A stretch of DNA of 64,000 nt from Adiantum capillus-veneris (GCA_014529385.2 CM043970.1:46957779-47021778), one strand, 5' to 3'. Counted from the stretch's first letter, positions 21,827-33,500 are shown. Notes: generated from the sequence alone by a model not told the origin. Translations and numbers: made by a program.

Positions 21827-23315
21827 TTGTCAATTAGAATTTCTCCCTTTATCAAGGCTCACCTACATAAGTCTTGGTCTGGTTTCATAGGAGGCAGGTC
21901 CATAATTGATAACATCCTCACTAAAATTCTTGGTAGAGATGATTTTTACAAAATAAATCAAAAAGTAGTTATGTTGCAACTTGACTTTGCTAAAGCTTTT
22001 GATTCTATGCTATGGGATTTTGTTGTTAAAACTCTCAAAAAAGTAGCCTTTGGAAATAAAACTACATCATGTGTTTTGCTACTAGCGTCATGGACTTTGT
22101 CTAGGATTTTGATTAATGGTAGTCTGTCTGATGGAGTGCAAATTTGTAGGTCAGCGAGGCAAGGGTGTCCCTTGAGACCAGTGTTGTTCTTTGTTGCTAC
22201 ACATCCTTTGTTTTTCTTTATTGTCCCCAAGTGAATGGGGGGGATTCAAAAGGAATTTAGATTGGGAAAGAGCATGTGGTTGACTTGGGCTTTGCTCATG
22301 ATACCTTGATCTTTCTTCAATCTAATAATGCAGACATTGGAAAATGTATGAACTATATGAGTGTATACTCACTTACTTCATGACTAGAGATAAATCAGGG
22401 CAAGTCAAAATTAATAGATGTATTTTCTGAGAAATTTGAGGACCTCATATGGAGGGGTAGAAGAATCTACAGAGGCACTCTTTTTAGGCATTTGGGTTAT
22501 CCATTAGGGGTGGATGTCACCTCTAGGCAGGTGAGTGAGTGGGTGGAAGAGAGGGTCTACCCCACAATGGCCTCATGAATGGCCATTCCATGTCAGGGTC
22601 ACGATTTTGCAGGCCAATCTCGTACCTTATCTACTTTATTTCTTTTCATTGCCTGACTATTCTGACACTGTACTGAATTGGCTTAGATCTAGATACCTGA
22701 AATTTTTATGGGGATCAACCCACAAGGCTTGGATTTCTTGGAAACATGTTGTTATGCATATTCATCGTGGTGGTTTTGGAATCCTACATCTGGAATCTCA
22801 CATGTTCTTTCGAGGGCTACACTTTTGAAACATAAGTTGGTCTCTGATAAATGCTGGTCTAAATTGCTATGATTCTTAATTGATAAAGCTATTGTATACT
22901 TCATGGTATTTGGAATATGTCATCGTGGGATAAATTTTTCTCTACTACTCCAAAATTTGTGTGGAAACACTGGTAATATGCCAATGCAATCTTGGAAATA
23001 TGTATGTTCTAAACTGGTATGGGTTGGAAGGGTTAGATACACTAGTAATTCTATTGGACTAGAATCATGCTTTCAGGATTTGTTTTTAAGAAACATCCGG
23101 CATTGGTGATAGGGAAAAAAATAATAATGTTTAAAAGAGGGCTTACTACCATTGTGCAAGTGGTGGATTCTAGCATCTAGGTTAAGGCTTTTTTGACAAC
23201 TAGGAGAATCTTGAGGACTCTCTCTCTCTCACATGTTCTATGAGAAATAAGAGAAAATTGACTATGCTTGATTTAAAATAATAAATACACACGCATTTCT
23301 CTACAAACTCTTGGC
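21827..23315 (+). mobile_element. LINE (non-LTR retrotransposon) fragment, copy 1
   Basis: A 140-codon frame (21812-22234) contains reverse transcriptase motifs of plant L1-type LINEs: SGFIGGRSIIDNIL, VVMLQLDFAKAFDSMLWDF and RQGCPLRPVLFF. The catalytic box region near 22290 is read as a broken frame around GFAHDTLI. Downstream frames (22535-22828) give FHVRVTILQANLVPYLLYFF and ILHLESHMFF, the region between polymerase and C-terminal zinc finger. Compared with copy 2, a stretch of nearly 600 bp is missing near 23215. No endonuclease domain is present, so it is 5'-truncated, as is usual for LINEs. Confidence 0.85.
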
Positions 23316-23752
23316 CAAAGACATATCCATTGACTTCTCCCTTTATCAAGGCTCACCTAATGAGGCTCGGTCCGGTTTCATAGGGGGCAGGTCCATACTT
23401 GATAACATCCTCACTGACATGCTTGGTATAGAGGATTTTTAGAAACAAATCAAAAAGTAGTTATGTTGTAGCTTGAGTTTGCTAAAGCTTTTGATTCTAT
23501 ACTGTGGGATTTTGTGGTTAAAATTCTCAAAAAACTAGCCTTTGGAAATAAAACTGCATCATCTATTCTTCTGCTAGGGCAAGGGGCTTCTTATAGGATC
23601 ACAAATACGTAAACACGTTAATAACTTTTAGCGATCACATTTCAAAATATGTGATCTCAGTAAATATTCACATGAATCCCCTTTCTCCTATAGAAATCTT
23701 CCAATTTGTTATGCCCTTTGGAGTTTTCCATTTCTTGGCCCGGGCATAGTTT

Positions 23753-23932
23753 AGGGTTCACATAGTTTATGAATAAGCCCGTCAAGAAAAACACATACCC
23801 AATTGGTTTTTTATGGATTTCCATGTCACCACTTATCGGATTATTTGTGATCACAATAATTGTAATTATGTGAGTGTGCTAATAAACATTGTGATCACAA
23901 GAAATTTTGAGTAATCACGTGAATATTAAATT
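23753..23932. repeat. Dispersed repeat, about 180 bp, copy 2 (inside LINE copy 2)
   Basis: This matches 21646-21826. It forms the right half of a roughly 350 bp segment (23577-23935) that interrupts the LINE polymerase relative to copy 1. The left half carries GCGATCACATTTC and TATGTGATCTC, so both halves share GATCAC motifs in opposite orientation. The complete inserted unit may therefore be an imperfect foldback element. Confidence 0.65.
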
Positions 23933-25599
23933 TCTCATGGAAGTCTGTTTGACGCAGTTTAAATTTGTAGGTGAGTGAGGCAGGGGTGTCCCTTCACACG
24001 ACTGCTGTTTGTTGTTGCTACATATCCTTTGTTTTTCTTTATTGTTGCCCAAGTAACTGGGGGGAATTTCAAAGGAATGTAGATTATGGAAGAGCACGTA
24101 GTTGACTTGGGCTTTGTCGATGATACCTTGAGCTTTCTTCGAGCTAATAATGCCACCATTGGGAAATGTATGAACTATCTGAGTGTATACTCACTTACTG
24201 CAGGACTAGAGATATATCAAGGCAAGTCAAATTTAATAGATGTATCTTCTAAGAAATTTGAGGTCCTCATATGGAGGGGAAGAAGAATCTGCAGAGGCAC
24301 TTTTTTCAAGCATTTGGGTTACCCATTAGAGGTGGATGTCACCTCTCGACAGGTGACTGGGTGGGTGGAAGAGAGGGTCTACCCCACAATGGCCTCATGG
24401 GACTCTGATGAATGTCCATTCCATGTCAAGGTCAAGCTTTTGCAAGCCCATCTTGTACCTTTTCTGCTTTATATCTTGTCGTTGCTTGACTGGTCTAACA
24501 CTGCATTGAATTGGCTTAAATCTAGGTACCTAAATTTTAATGGGGATCAAGCCAAAAGGCTTGGATTTCTTGGGAACATGTTGTTATGCAATCTCACATG
24601 TTGGCTCGAGGGATACAGTTTTAAAACATAAGCTGGCCTCTGATAAATTCTGGTTTAAACTGCTATGATTCTTAATTCATATATCTATTTATACTTTCAT
24701 GGTATTTGGAATATGTTACCTTGGGATAAGTTTTTCTCTACTTCTGCAAAAGTTGTGTGGAAACACTTGGTAATATGCCTATGCAATCATGGAAATATGT
24801 ATGTTCTAAACTGGTAAGGGCTGGAAGGGTTAGATACACTAGTAATTCTATTGGATTGGAATCATGCTTTCAAGCTTTGTTTTAAGAAACATCTGCCATT
24901 GCTGATAGGGGAAAAAGAAATAATAATATTTAAAAGAGGTCTTACTGCCATTGTGCAAGTGGTGGACTCTAACATCTAGGTTGTGGCTTTTTCGACAGCT
25001 AGGAGAATCTTGAGGAACGGTGATGGATTCAGAGTCCAATGGTCTTTGTTGTTTGTTATTGTATTCAATCTCCACATACCATGCAATCATAACTCATCTC
25101 AAAGATTTACGGACTCCCAAACACTTCGGCCAATTTGTGGACATCCTCAACAAAGATATTTTATTAGTTACCTTTCCTAGAACGCCAAATCCATGAGAGA
25201 TGCAACAAGATACGGGAATTGAATCACTCTGATCAATGGTGGTTACACAGAATCCAGATTATTTAGAATTCCCACTATGCATACATGCATAAAACTTTGC
25301 AGAGTATTAACAGGCGCCATGCCTATTGGGGAGTTGCTAACTACTAAGAATGTAGCACAAGGGAAATTTATCAGATGTAATAAATAGAATCCATGAAGCA
25401 CTTATTTATGGATTGTATGCAAGTCAATAAATAGTGGTATCTCTCCAATGGTAGATTATGATGGCAGATCAAACTTTCGAGTTAGTACACGATCCTTTTT
25501 GGGTTGATGCATTTTGAAGATGAGGGTTTACTGCATCTATGCTTGTTTTCACTCAAACCGTGGATGCTTACCTAATTTGGGAAGCTATGAATGCTTCTA

Positions 25600-25601
<2 letters not shown>

Positions 25602-25649
<48 letters not shown>
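25602..25649. repeat. (CT)n microsatellite at the LINE 3' end
   Basis: About 24 CT units lie between LINE copy 2 and its terminal ATGAGAAATAAG block. At the same place copy 1 has only CTCTCTCTCTC (about 23219-23229). Confidence 0.9.
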
Positions 25650-25651
<2 letters not shown>

Positions 25652-25710
25652 GAGAAATAAGAGAAAATTGACTAAAGCTTGATTTAAAATAATAAACACA
25701 CATGCATTTC

Positions 25711-26246
25711 TTTTTTTAAAGTTTGCCAATGCCATGAAATTGGACCATTTTATAGATAGCCATATAAGTAATTAATCATCATAGACACAATCCTTTTTAA
25801 AAAATTTGCGAATGTGCCTTGTATTCTGTTTATTTCAGTGTGAGATGATTGTCGATGTCAATCTGCGTATGTCTTGTTATGCTCTATAGATGTTCTATAG
25901 CAACGCTCACCAAGCAAGACTACTTAATCAGTTAAGGGCTACGACTCGCATGACCGAAACTAATAAAGCATACAATTTGAACCCCAATGGACCATTTGGA
26001 CCACACAATTTTGTGTGGCTCAACTGAGTATCTTTATTTTTGAAAAGCCCTATAGCGACAGGATATACGATAACTTACATGATAATAGTGGCTAATATAT
26101 ATCCACACCTATTACCACGTATATTGTTGTTTGTGATGATTACCGTGCCCTTTGCCGCAGCTATTATCGCTCACATAATTTTTTATTTTTCTATTTTCCT
26201 TTGTTAATGCGCAACAATGCAACGATTTTGGATTTGAAGGGGGCGG

Positions 26247-26285
<39 letters not shown>

Positions 26286-26354
26286 GGGTTAAATGACTTG
26301 GGGATAGAGGCTCAAGCTCTTTTAAACAGCATGTAAATATGTAAGAAAAGAAAA

Positions 26355-26398
<44 letters not shown>

Positions 26399-26429
26399 CA
26401 TATATGTAATCAATAAAAGAAGACATCGC
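25711..26429. other. Unassigned sequence with poly-G and (GA)n tracts
   Basis: I recognise no gene. A poly-G run of about 34 occupies 26251-26284, preceded by a G-rich lead-in. A (GA)n run occupies 26359-26394. The poly-G could form G-quadruplexes on the plus strand; assembly errors are also common at such runs. Confidence 0.6.
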
Positions 26430-26990
26430 ATGACCGGTAAAAAAAGATATCCCGTCAAAAACGCAGTGGTTTGCCAGCCTGACTCACAGGCTAATACCGC
26501 AGTAAGGGCCTGCCGGACGACGTTGCACGCGGGTGCCATTCAGGCCGGTCAGGTGCTGCCGGCTTGATTGCGGGCTGGGTCGTGATTGCTGGCAGTTGTT
26601 CCTGAACAGGAGGGGTATCCCACATATCAGGGATCACCACGTTGGCGGCCGACGAAAAGTCTTGGACGTTAAGCTGCCCGGCAGAGTCAAGTTGGCCGGA
26701 CCCACTTAAGGCCGTTGGCTTTGATCGCCTGCTTGCCTGCATTGTCCAACTTCACTGCCCATAACGCTACTAGCACTAGTACAGCAACATGAAGCAAGCT
26801 ACCGACCGTCATCTCTACTCTTCTTCTCAAACGGCGCCGTTCGCAGTTCGGTTTCTTGGGAGTGTACGATTGGCAGGTTCAGCGTCCCGTGTTTTAGAAA
26901 GCGTTTTTTCCCGGTCGGCCAATTTCCTCCCGAGTATTGCCCAAAGATCTATCAGAATTTCCAATTGTTTTTTGTGATCTTCATCGGTTT
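26430..26990. other. GC-richer island of unknown nature
   Basis: Between AT-rich neighbours, roughly 26430-26900 is clearly richer in G+C and contains many GCCGG and CCGGC words. Open frames on both strands (minus 26491-26742, plus 26789-26977) show no family motif. It could be a captured host fragment or an LTR piece. Confidence 0.35.
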
Positions 26991-27049
26991 TCCCCACAAA
27001 TTCAAAACAATTCAGAGACTTTTGAGAATTTCAAAAGCGTATGTTGACA

Positions 27050-27835
27050 TTCTTTCACAATAAAAAGTGACATAAAAAGAAAGCTTGCACTAGAATGGCA
27101 ATTTCAAACGTTCAAAGTCAACATTAACGATTGTTTACGGCTTGGCCGTACTGAATTAGCAAGGCTAATTAACTTCAGTATGTGACTTTCTTTCTTAGGT
27201 ACATCTTCTCTCTCGCTAGCACATCATGTTACGCCATGGATTTAGATATTGGCATGCAACATACGTATGATTTTCAAAATTGTGGACTAGTTTTGCCTTC
27301 TACTACCCCATGGCTGGCTATTCTCACGATCTCGCGATAAATAGGTACAATTGTTGAGTCGGGATAAACCCGAGTAGTTTGCTGTGGAACAAGATGTGGA
27401 GGATACAGCACAAAGCCAGTAGGTGCAAAGAACATTTAACATCATTCGTAACAAGTTCAAAAAGTGTGTAACAAGATTCCTTTAGAGAAAAGAAAAATAA
27501 TTCGATCCTTTTTTACAAAGAGAGCACAGAAGAGTCCTAATTCCTCATTTGCCTCGCTCTTCCCTTTGTCTCCTCTAGAAATTAATTCCTCCCTTCTGCT
27601 CTGTACTTCAGTGAGGTTTAATGCGTGATCGACACGCCTAGCCTCTTGCGATGGCTCCTCCTCTTGATCTCAGCCCTCTCCACGGGTCCTTGTATGTCAA
27701 ATCCGGCCTCTCTTGCTTAGTAGTCTCTGAATCTAAAAGAGCGCAAGCCTTCAATTTGTTTTGATTATTGTTGTGTTGGGACCCCTTTTTCCCTTTAAAT
27801 TGAAAAATTAAATAAGCCTATTTTTTAAAAACAAA
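27050..27835. repeat. Roughly 2 kb repeat, copy 1, left half (split by the chromovirus)
   Basis: From about 27050 the sequence matches 41.92-42.17 kb and 43.5-44.26 kb. Shared blocks include CTTGCACTAGAATGGCAATT, CATCTTCTCTCTCGCTAGCA and CCCTTTAAATTGAAAAATTA. It stops at ACAAA (27831-27835), the target site of the chromovirus, and resumes at 36733. Confidence 0.9.
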
Positions 27836-29414
27836 TGTCATAATAATCAATATCTAATTCTCCTAAATGATTTTCTCATATTAAACTGATCATTTAATGT
27901 GGGGAAGTGCCAAGGAGAAAAAGCTAGAATATTGGTTAAGCTAGCAGACCAGGCCACAGTAGGGATCCAAAGGAGGGAAAATAGGGATCCAAAGGGGGGG
28001 CCATCTGCAAAAGAGCCATGTGAAACAATGGGCCAAAAAGACCCTAAGGTTCAGCCCATTAAGACTTCCAAAATGCTAAGGTTCCAAAAATTCAAAGGTT
28101 GTGTCCAAAGGTCAACCCTAGGGAAAATTGGATGCTTAGTGTGTGCCCTAAAAGTCTTTGCACATCCCTACATGGGAGGGGGCGAGCCCCAAAGGTAGGA
28201 GATGAGAGAGAAAGCCACACACACACACACAGGCTCCCTTTACACAAAGGGAATGAGGGACACATGTCAGCTCCCTAGGCCAGATGCCCACAAGGTGTGC
28301 CCAATTCCTATTGGAAGACCCTTGAAGTGGACCAATGAGAATTAAGCTAGAGTAAATCTAGTTTAATTAATTTAAAAACATTTAATAAAAGAAACCAATG
28401 AGAATTAAGTCTCCTAGAAGTCTATTGGGCAGTCTCCCAAGGGGTCCAATGAGCATTCAGGAGCCCCATGGCTTGCCTGATTCCTATTGGCCAGGAGGCA
28501 AAGGGGTCCAATGAGAGTTTAGTTTAATTATTTAATTACCTGAAGCTCTCACAAAAGGGGAAAGGGGGACACATGTCAGAAGGCTATCACTTATGCTGCT
28601 TAATTCCTATTGGCTTGACCTGGGGAGGTCCAATGAGGCAAAAGCCAAACCTATTTAGCAGCTAGGGCTCGCCCAAGAGAGAGGGGGGGCTGATTTTTGC
28701 TTGGCATTGACACACACACACTCACACTTGACCATGTGTGAAGGAAGAATACTCTATCTCCTCCCAAGCTTTAATGGAGAGCTCATCACCTACTCCAAGC
28801 TTGTGAGATAGAAGCCTACATCAACACTCTCTTGGCATGTGGATACAAATCCAACCAAGAGCCAAGCTTCAATGCATGCTCATCTTCTCTACCAAGCTAA
28901 GCTATGCTAATATGAGTGATTATGTGAGGAGATGTACATCTTTCTCGTAAGATACTTCTTTTTCCTCTCAATCTACTCTCATACCCTGCTAGCTCTCACC
29001 ATCTTCGAAGGTGTGTGAGGTCTTGGGTCTGAGAACGGGGATAATTCAAGTTGTGTTTGATTAAGTGTTTTGCTTGGTGTATGAAGCTTCCATCTTCATT
29101 GCACTAGCTAGTCTTGAAGGAACACAAAGAATTGTATTGTACAATGTCTCTCTTGATGGGAGAAACCATAATACAAAGCCTTTTGGAGGGGGGACCGGCT
29201 CCATGCAAATCCGGTCCTCAACTGTTGTCAATAGCTTAATATCTCTCTCTTTTGAAAGTATTGTCGATGCTATCTAACTAGGTGTTATGCTTTTTGTTGC
29301 TCTCTCCACCCAAGCACTCTTGTAATTCTCATTAGGAATCTATTCTAATGAAATGCCCACTATGTTCATGCTAATTTCCGCTACACATAAGATTTTAGGC
29401 CATTAAATGTTACA
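27836..29414 (+). repeat. 5' LTR of the chromovirus
   Basis: This 1579 bp LTR starts TGTCATAATAATC and ends AATGTTACA, with the TG...CA ends of an LTR. The presumed U3 part (about 28270-28650) holds repeated CCAATGAG boxes and inverted ATTCCTATTGG boxes. A TATA-like CCTATTTAG lies near 28648. Small CA runs lie at about 28216 and 28710. Two open frames inside (27899-28198 and 29065-29277) are repeated in the other LTR and have no family motif. Confidence 0.95.
28300..28640 (+). promoter_or_regulatory. CCAAT/ATTGG box array in the LTR
   Basis: Within about 340 bp there are at least five CCAATGAG boxes in plus orientation and at least three CCTATTGG boxes in the opposite orientation, arranged as facing pairs with 15-45 bp between them. 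The same array is in the 3' LTR (35600-35940). CCAAT boxes are the binding site of the trimeric factor NF-Y; an enhancer role here is inferred from the repetition and from the position upstream of the TATA-like box. Confidence 0.5.
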
Positions 29415-29430
29415 TTGGTATCAGAGCTCA
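29415..29430 (+). promoter_or_regulatory. Primer-binding site (tRNA-iMet) of the chromovirus
   Basis: TTGGTATCAGAGCTC follows the 5' LTR directly. It is complementary to the 3' end of plant initiator methionine tRNA. It is the same site as in the short-LTR element and in the old LTR at 47.9 kb. Confidence 0.95.
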
Positions 29431-29830
29431 AGGTTTCTCTTTTCTTGCTCAAGAAGGGAGGTCCTCAAGCTAGCTACAAATGGTTGGTATTATTAATTGC
29501 CTGTGAGTAAGTAGAATAGGGATTTTTCAGCTTTGCATTGCGCCTGCCTTTGTGCAGTTAACGGGGCATCACCGTCGAGAGCTATGGTCTTAATAGTGGA
29601 GTCCTACGGGGCTTGCCTATGGCTTAACCACTATTGAGCTATTAGAAGCTTGACAGGAGCCGGTGCTGTCTTGGTGTCGAAAGACCCTCTCTTCTATTCC
29701 TTGCAATTAATGGTATTCGAGCCGCGGGTACAGTAGCTTGAGTGCTTTTTCTAAAGGGTAAAGAGGAGTAGCAACTAGGGCTTGAAGTGCCAAAGTACAC
29801 CTAAAAAGTTTACACCTAAAAGTTGTTAGA
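29431..29830 (+). other. Leader between primer-binding site and gag
   Basis: Non-coding sequence of about 400 bp. Its first 30 bases (CAAGGTTTCTCTTTTCTTGC) are also recognisable next to the old primer-binding site at 47.88 kb. The packaging signal of the element would be expected here, but I see no definite structure. Confidence 0.5.
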
Positions 29831-30571
29831 ATGGCTGACAATAGTAAAGAGAGTGAAATTAATGTTGATAACTTTGATTTTGCTCATGAGCAAGCTACTA
29901 ATGATGCTTCAATGCTTGTTAACTATCTTGTTTCTAGGCTTCAACAAGCCATGGGCAATCCATCTCTCCAAAGTGAAGTGCAACGGCAGCTCCGTGCTCA
30001 CGGGATTCTCCAAGCTCATCACCATGACGAGAGAACACCTAGGAAGCCTCCTTGTGAGACTACCAAAAGAGGTCTCTCTCCGATTCGGGAAGAAGAAGAG
30101 AATCCATATGAAGGGCTCAAGAACTTACTTCTTGATGATGCATCTCCTTCCCAAAGGAGAACTCAAGAGCCTCCACCGAAGGAACGAGAAAGAAGCGAGT
30201 CTCCCGCCACCTCGGCGGAGATGGCTCCACGAAGACGGCGGGCTAAACGCTCTCCATCACCACCAAAGCGGAGAAGACCATCACACTCTTCTCCACGCCA
30301 TAATTCAAAGAGGGATGATAAAAAGCAAGAGAAGAAAAAGGCGAGAAAGAGGACACCCTCTTCTCCATCTTCTTCATCCTCTTCCTCTTATGAAAGCTAT
30401 GTGAAGACGACAAAGATCAAGACAAGAAAAAGGCGAGAAAGAGGTCACCCTCTTCTCCACCTTCTTCAAATTCTTCATCTTCTGAAGAAAGTGATGGTGC
30501 AACTTTTGAACCATCAAAAAGAAGAGGCCATAGGAAATCCTATGCCGCATGGAAGAGGTCGTCCAAGCTGA
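29831..30571 (+). CDS. N-terminal part of chromovirus gag (frame broken near 30.4 kb)
   Basis: The frame starts at ATG 29831 and gives 246 codons. Residues 1-60 (DNFDFAHEQATNDASMLV, YLVSRLQQAMG) look like an ordered N-terminal region. Residues 65-195 are rich in Arg, Lys, Ser and Pro (RRRRAKRSPSPPKRRRPS), like an RS-type basic linker. A repeated module, DDKKQEKKKARKRTPSS, is followed by a serine run. The next copy of this module (DDKDQDKKKARKRSPSS) is only read in the pol frame, so the true protein changes frame at about 30394-30410 and the codons from there to 30571 are not meaningful. Gag forms the virus-like particle in the cytoplasm. Confidence 0.75.
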   Translation: MADNSKESEINVDNFDFAHEQATNDASMLVNYLVSRLQQAMGNPSLQSEVQRQLRAHGILQAHHHDERTPRKPPCETTKRGLSPIREEEENPYEGLKNLLLDDASPSQRRTQEPPPKERERSESPATSAEMAPRRRRAKRSPSPPKRRRPSHSSPRHNSKRDDKKQEKKKARKRTPSSPSSSSSSSYESYVKTTKIKTRKRRERGHPLLHLLQILHLLKKVMVQLLNHQKEEAIGNPMPHGRGRPS

Positions 30572-33500
30572 AGAAATTCAAAGAGGGAGGGAAGAGCATC
30601 TCTTTCCTTACCTATGATGGCACCTTCGGTGCTACAGACAAAGTTTTGGCCTTTATCCAACAATTCGATGCGGCGTTTGGAGATGAGGGCTTCACGGAGT
30701 CCTCTAAGCTACGCCATGTAGCTATGCACTTTCAAAAGTCCGCCAGACAATGGTGGTCTAGCCTACGAGCCAACGGTGAAGCTCCACGAACATGGAAGGC
30801 TTTAAGAGCTTCCATTATGAAGCAGTTTTTGGCCACCGATGCCAAAGACAAAGTACTCACCGAATGGCGAAGCTTAAAGCTCTCTCCCAATGAATCCATC
30901 CACAAATATGTAGACAAGTTTTGGGACCTACAACTCAAAGCCACTGTCTTCAAAAAGTTGGATTTTGGAGAGCAAAAGCAACAATTTTGTGCGGGCTTAA
31001 CCGAAGAAATGGCGGAGTATGTCAACTCCCAAAGGCCACGTACCATATCGGCGGTAATACACCATACTATGGTGGCCTCGCGAATCAATTTCCAAACGGG
31101 GGGTAAAAGAAATAATAAGCCCCCGGAAAACAAGGGTTCCAATGAGCCTAAGGGGAAGGACAATGTCCAAAAGTCTCCTAAGGGCAATTCCAACAAAGCT
31201 AAAGAGAAGGGAGTTTACAAAGGAAAGAATAAACTCTCTCCTGAAGAGCTTGAGCGTTATCGTAAAGATAACCGGTGTTTCAAGTGCGGCGAACAAGGGC
31301 ATGCGTACCGCGCTTGTCCCCAAAAGAACAACCGCCAAGATCCTCCTAGAGCTTCTTTGGTTGAAATCCAAGAGGAGGAGATTCATCAAACTCACCACAA
31401 AGGATCTCCTCTATGCCATGCTTGGGGAAAGGTAAGAGAACATGATGCTTTTATTCTCTTTGACCCTGGTTCTACTCACAATTTCATATCTATGGAGTTA
31501 GCCACCAAGCTAGGCATACAATCCTACGAGATGGGAGATATCCTACCCGCAGACAGTGCCTTCAAGGGGCAAGAAGCTTCAGTCACTCCCTTAATCGGGA
31601 AATTGAGGCTTCATGTCCAAGGCTATGTGGACAAAGAGGACTTCTTTATCTCTCCTCTCAAGCATGAGGATGTAATCCTAGGGGCACCATGGTTTGACCG
31701 CCTGGCTGCCCATGTTAAATTTCCTGAAAGGAGAATCTCCTTTAAGTTCAGGGAAAAGGACATGTATATAGATGCTAAGGAGATGGGTAACACCATCCCC
31801 ATTGTACATACACCAGCTTTCAACAAGTCAATAAAGAGCTCTATTTCCGTGTACATGATTTTTGTTAAAGATTCTCAAAATGAACCTAATGCTTTAGCAA
31901 AAGAAAATAAAAGCAACCAAAAGGAATTAGAGTTATCCAATTTTCTCAAGGGGTTTCAAGATGTCTTTATTGACGACATCCCTTGTGAGCTACCTCCTAA
32001 ACGAGGTAATGACGACCATGCAATTGAACTTCTTCCAGGAAGTTCACCGCCTAACAAACCTCCTTATAGAGTTTCTCAAGCTCAACAAGAGGAGATTATG
32101 CGGCAAGTGCATGAGTTAGTTGAGAAGGGCATGGTTAGGCCTAGCTCATCTCCATTTTGCTCACCTGTGCTATTAGTGCAAAAGAAAGACGGCACATATC
32201 GTATGTGTGTCGACTATAGAGCACTAAATAGGATCACTATCAAGAATAGGTTTCCCGTTCCACGGGTAGAAGACCTATTTGATAAGCTACAAGGATCGAC
32301 CTACTTCAGTAGGATTGACCTAAAAAGTGGCTATCATCAAATAAGGATAGTTGATCAAGACATTGTAAAGACCGCATTTCGTACTACATTTGGTCTTTAC
32401 GAATACATTGTCATGCCTTTTGGCTTGACTAATGCACCAGCCACATTCAACCGCTTGATGGAGAAGCTGTTCAGGCCTCATCAAACCTTCACTGGAGTGT
32501 TCTTTGATGATATTATCATCTACTCTAATTCATTGGAGGAACACAAGCAACACCTCCAGGTAATATTTCAAGTTTTAAGAGAGAATAAACTTTATGTTAA
32601 TCGAAAGAAAAGTGAATTTTTCTTGCAAGAGATTCAATATTTAGGTCACATTATCTCTCAAGATGGAATCGAAATGGATCCATCTAAGTTAGAGGTAATA
32701 AAAGGATGGCCTAAACCAAGGAATCTTCATGAACTAAGAAGCTTTATAGGTATGTGTGCATACTATAGACGCTTCATAGAAAAGTTCTCACAAATTGCGG
32801 GACCATTACATGACCTAACAAAGAAAAATGTTAGGTATACGTGGTCTGCTAAGGAGAACAATGCTTTCGAAAAGCTTAAAGAAAAGCTTATCTCTCAACC
32901 TGTGCTTACACTACCGAATCTCTCAAAACCATTTGAGGTCCAATGTGATGCTTGTGGTGATTGCCTTGGGGCTGTTTTGCTCCAAGAAGGGCACGCCATA
33001 GGCTATGAGAGTCGAAGGCTCGACCCTGTTGAGCAAGCTCTAGGCATATACGAAAAAGAACTCCTTGCAGTTCTACATGCCTTAGACTCATGGAAGCACT
33101 ATTTATTGGGGACTCCTTTCATTCTGCGAACGGATCACCAAAGTCTTAAGTACTTCATGACGCAGACCAAGCTCTCCGACAAACAAATGAGGTGGGCAAA
33201 TTTCCTTTCGCAATTTCATTTTCATATTGCTCACATTGCTGGCAAGCATAATCAAGTAGCCGATGCACTCTCAAGACGACCGAGAGTGAATGCGGTTTCC
33301 ATAGCAACTCACAATGATCTATCTTCAATGATAGATGAGTATGCTATTGATCCCGATTTTAGAGATGTGATTTCAGCCCTTGCATTAGGGAAGAAAGAAG
33401 AACCATTTACTTTACAAGATGGTTATCTTCTCTATGGCAATAGACTATGCGTTACTAACTCACTACGTGAGAAAGTAATGTATGAATCTCATGCTCCCCC

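Larger units (their letters stand above)
23316..25710 (+). mobile_element. LINE fragment, copy 2
   Basis: This is collinear with copy 1: SGFIGGR near 23367, FAKAFDS-like residues near 23480, then an insertion (23577-23935) carrying the 180 bp repeat, then the polymerase again. The frame 24086-24631 gives LGFVDDTLSFL, the F-x-DD catalytic box with both Asp kept, and EVDVTSRQVTGWVEERVYPT. Near 25395 MKHLFMDCMQVNK*W matches the C-terminal RVT zinc-finger motif (HLF..C......W). Copy 2 keeps the 3' part lost in copy 1. It ends with a (CT)n run and ATGAGAAATAAGAGAAAATT, also present at the end of copy 1. Confidence 0.85.

Noticed and set aside
26430-26990. Bacterial or vector contamination, because of the GC-rich composition
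   Set aside because: I recognise no bacterial gene, ribosome binding site or vector element; base composition alone is not enough.
27899-28198. 99-codon open frame in the chromovirus LTR, repeated at 35200-35499, as a possible accessory gene
   Set aside because: It lies in the presumed U3 region, is present twice only because LTRs are copies, has no family motif and is not visible in the old LTR.
30732-31196. 154-codon minus-strand frame in gag
   Set aside because: It is opposite the well-supported gag domain and gains its length from the codon bias of the plus-strand gene.
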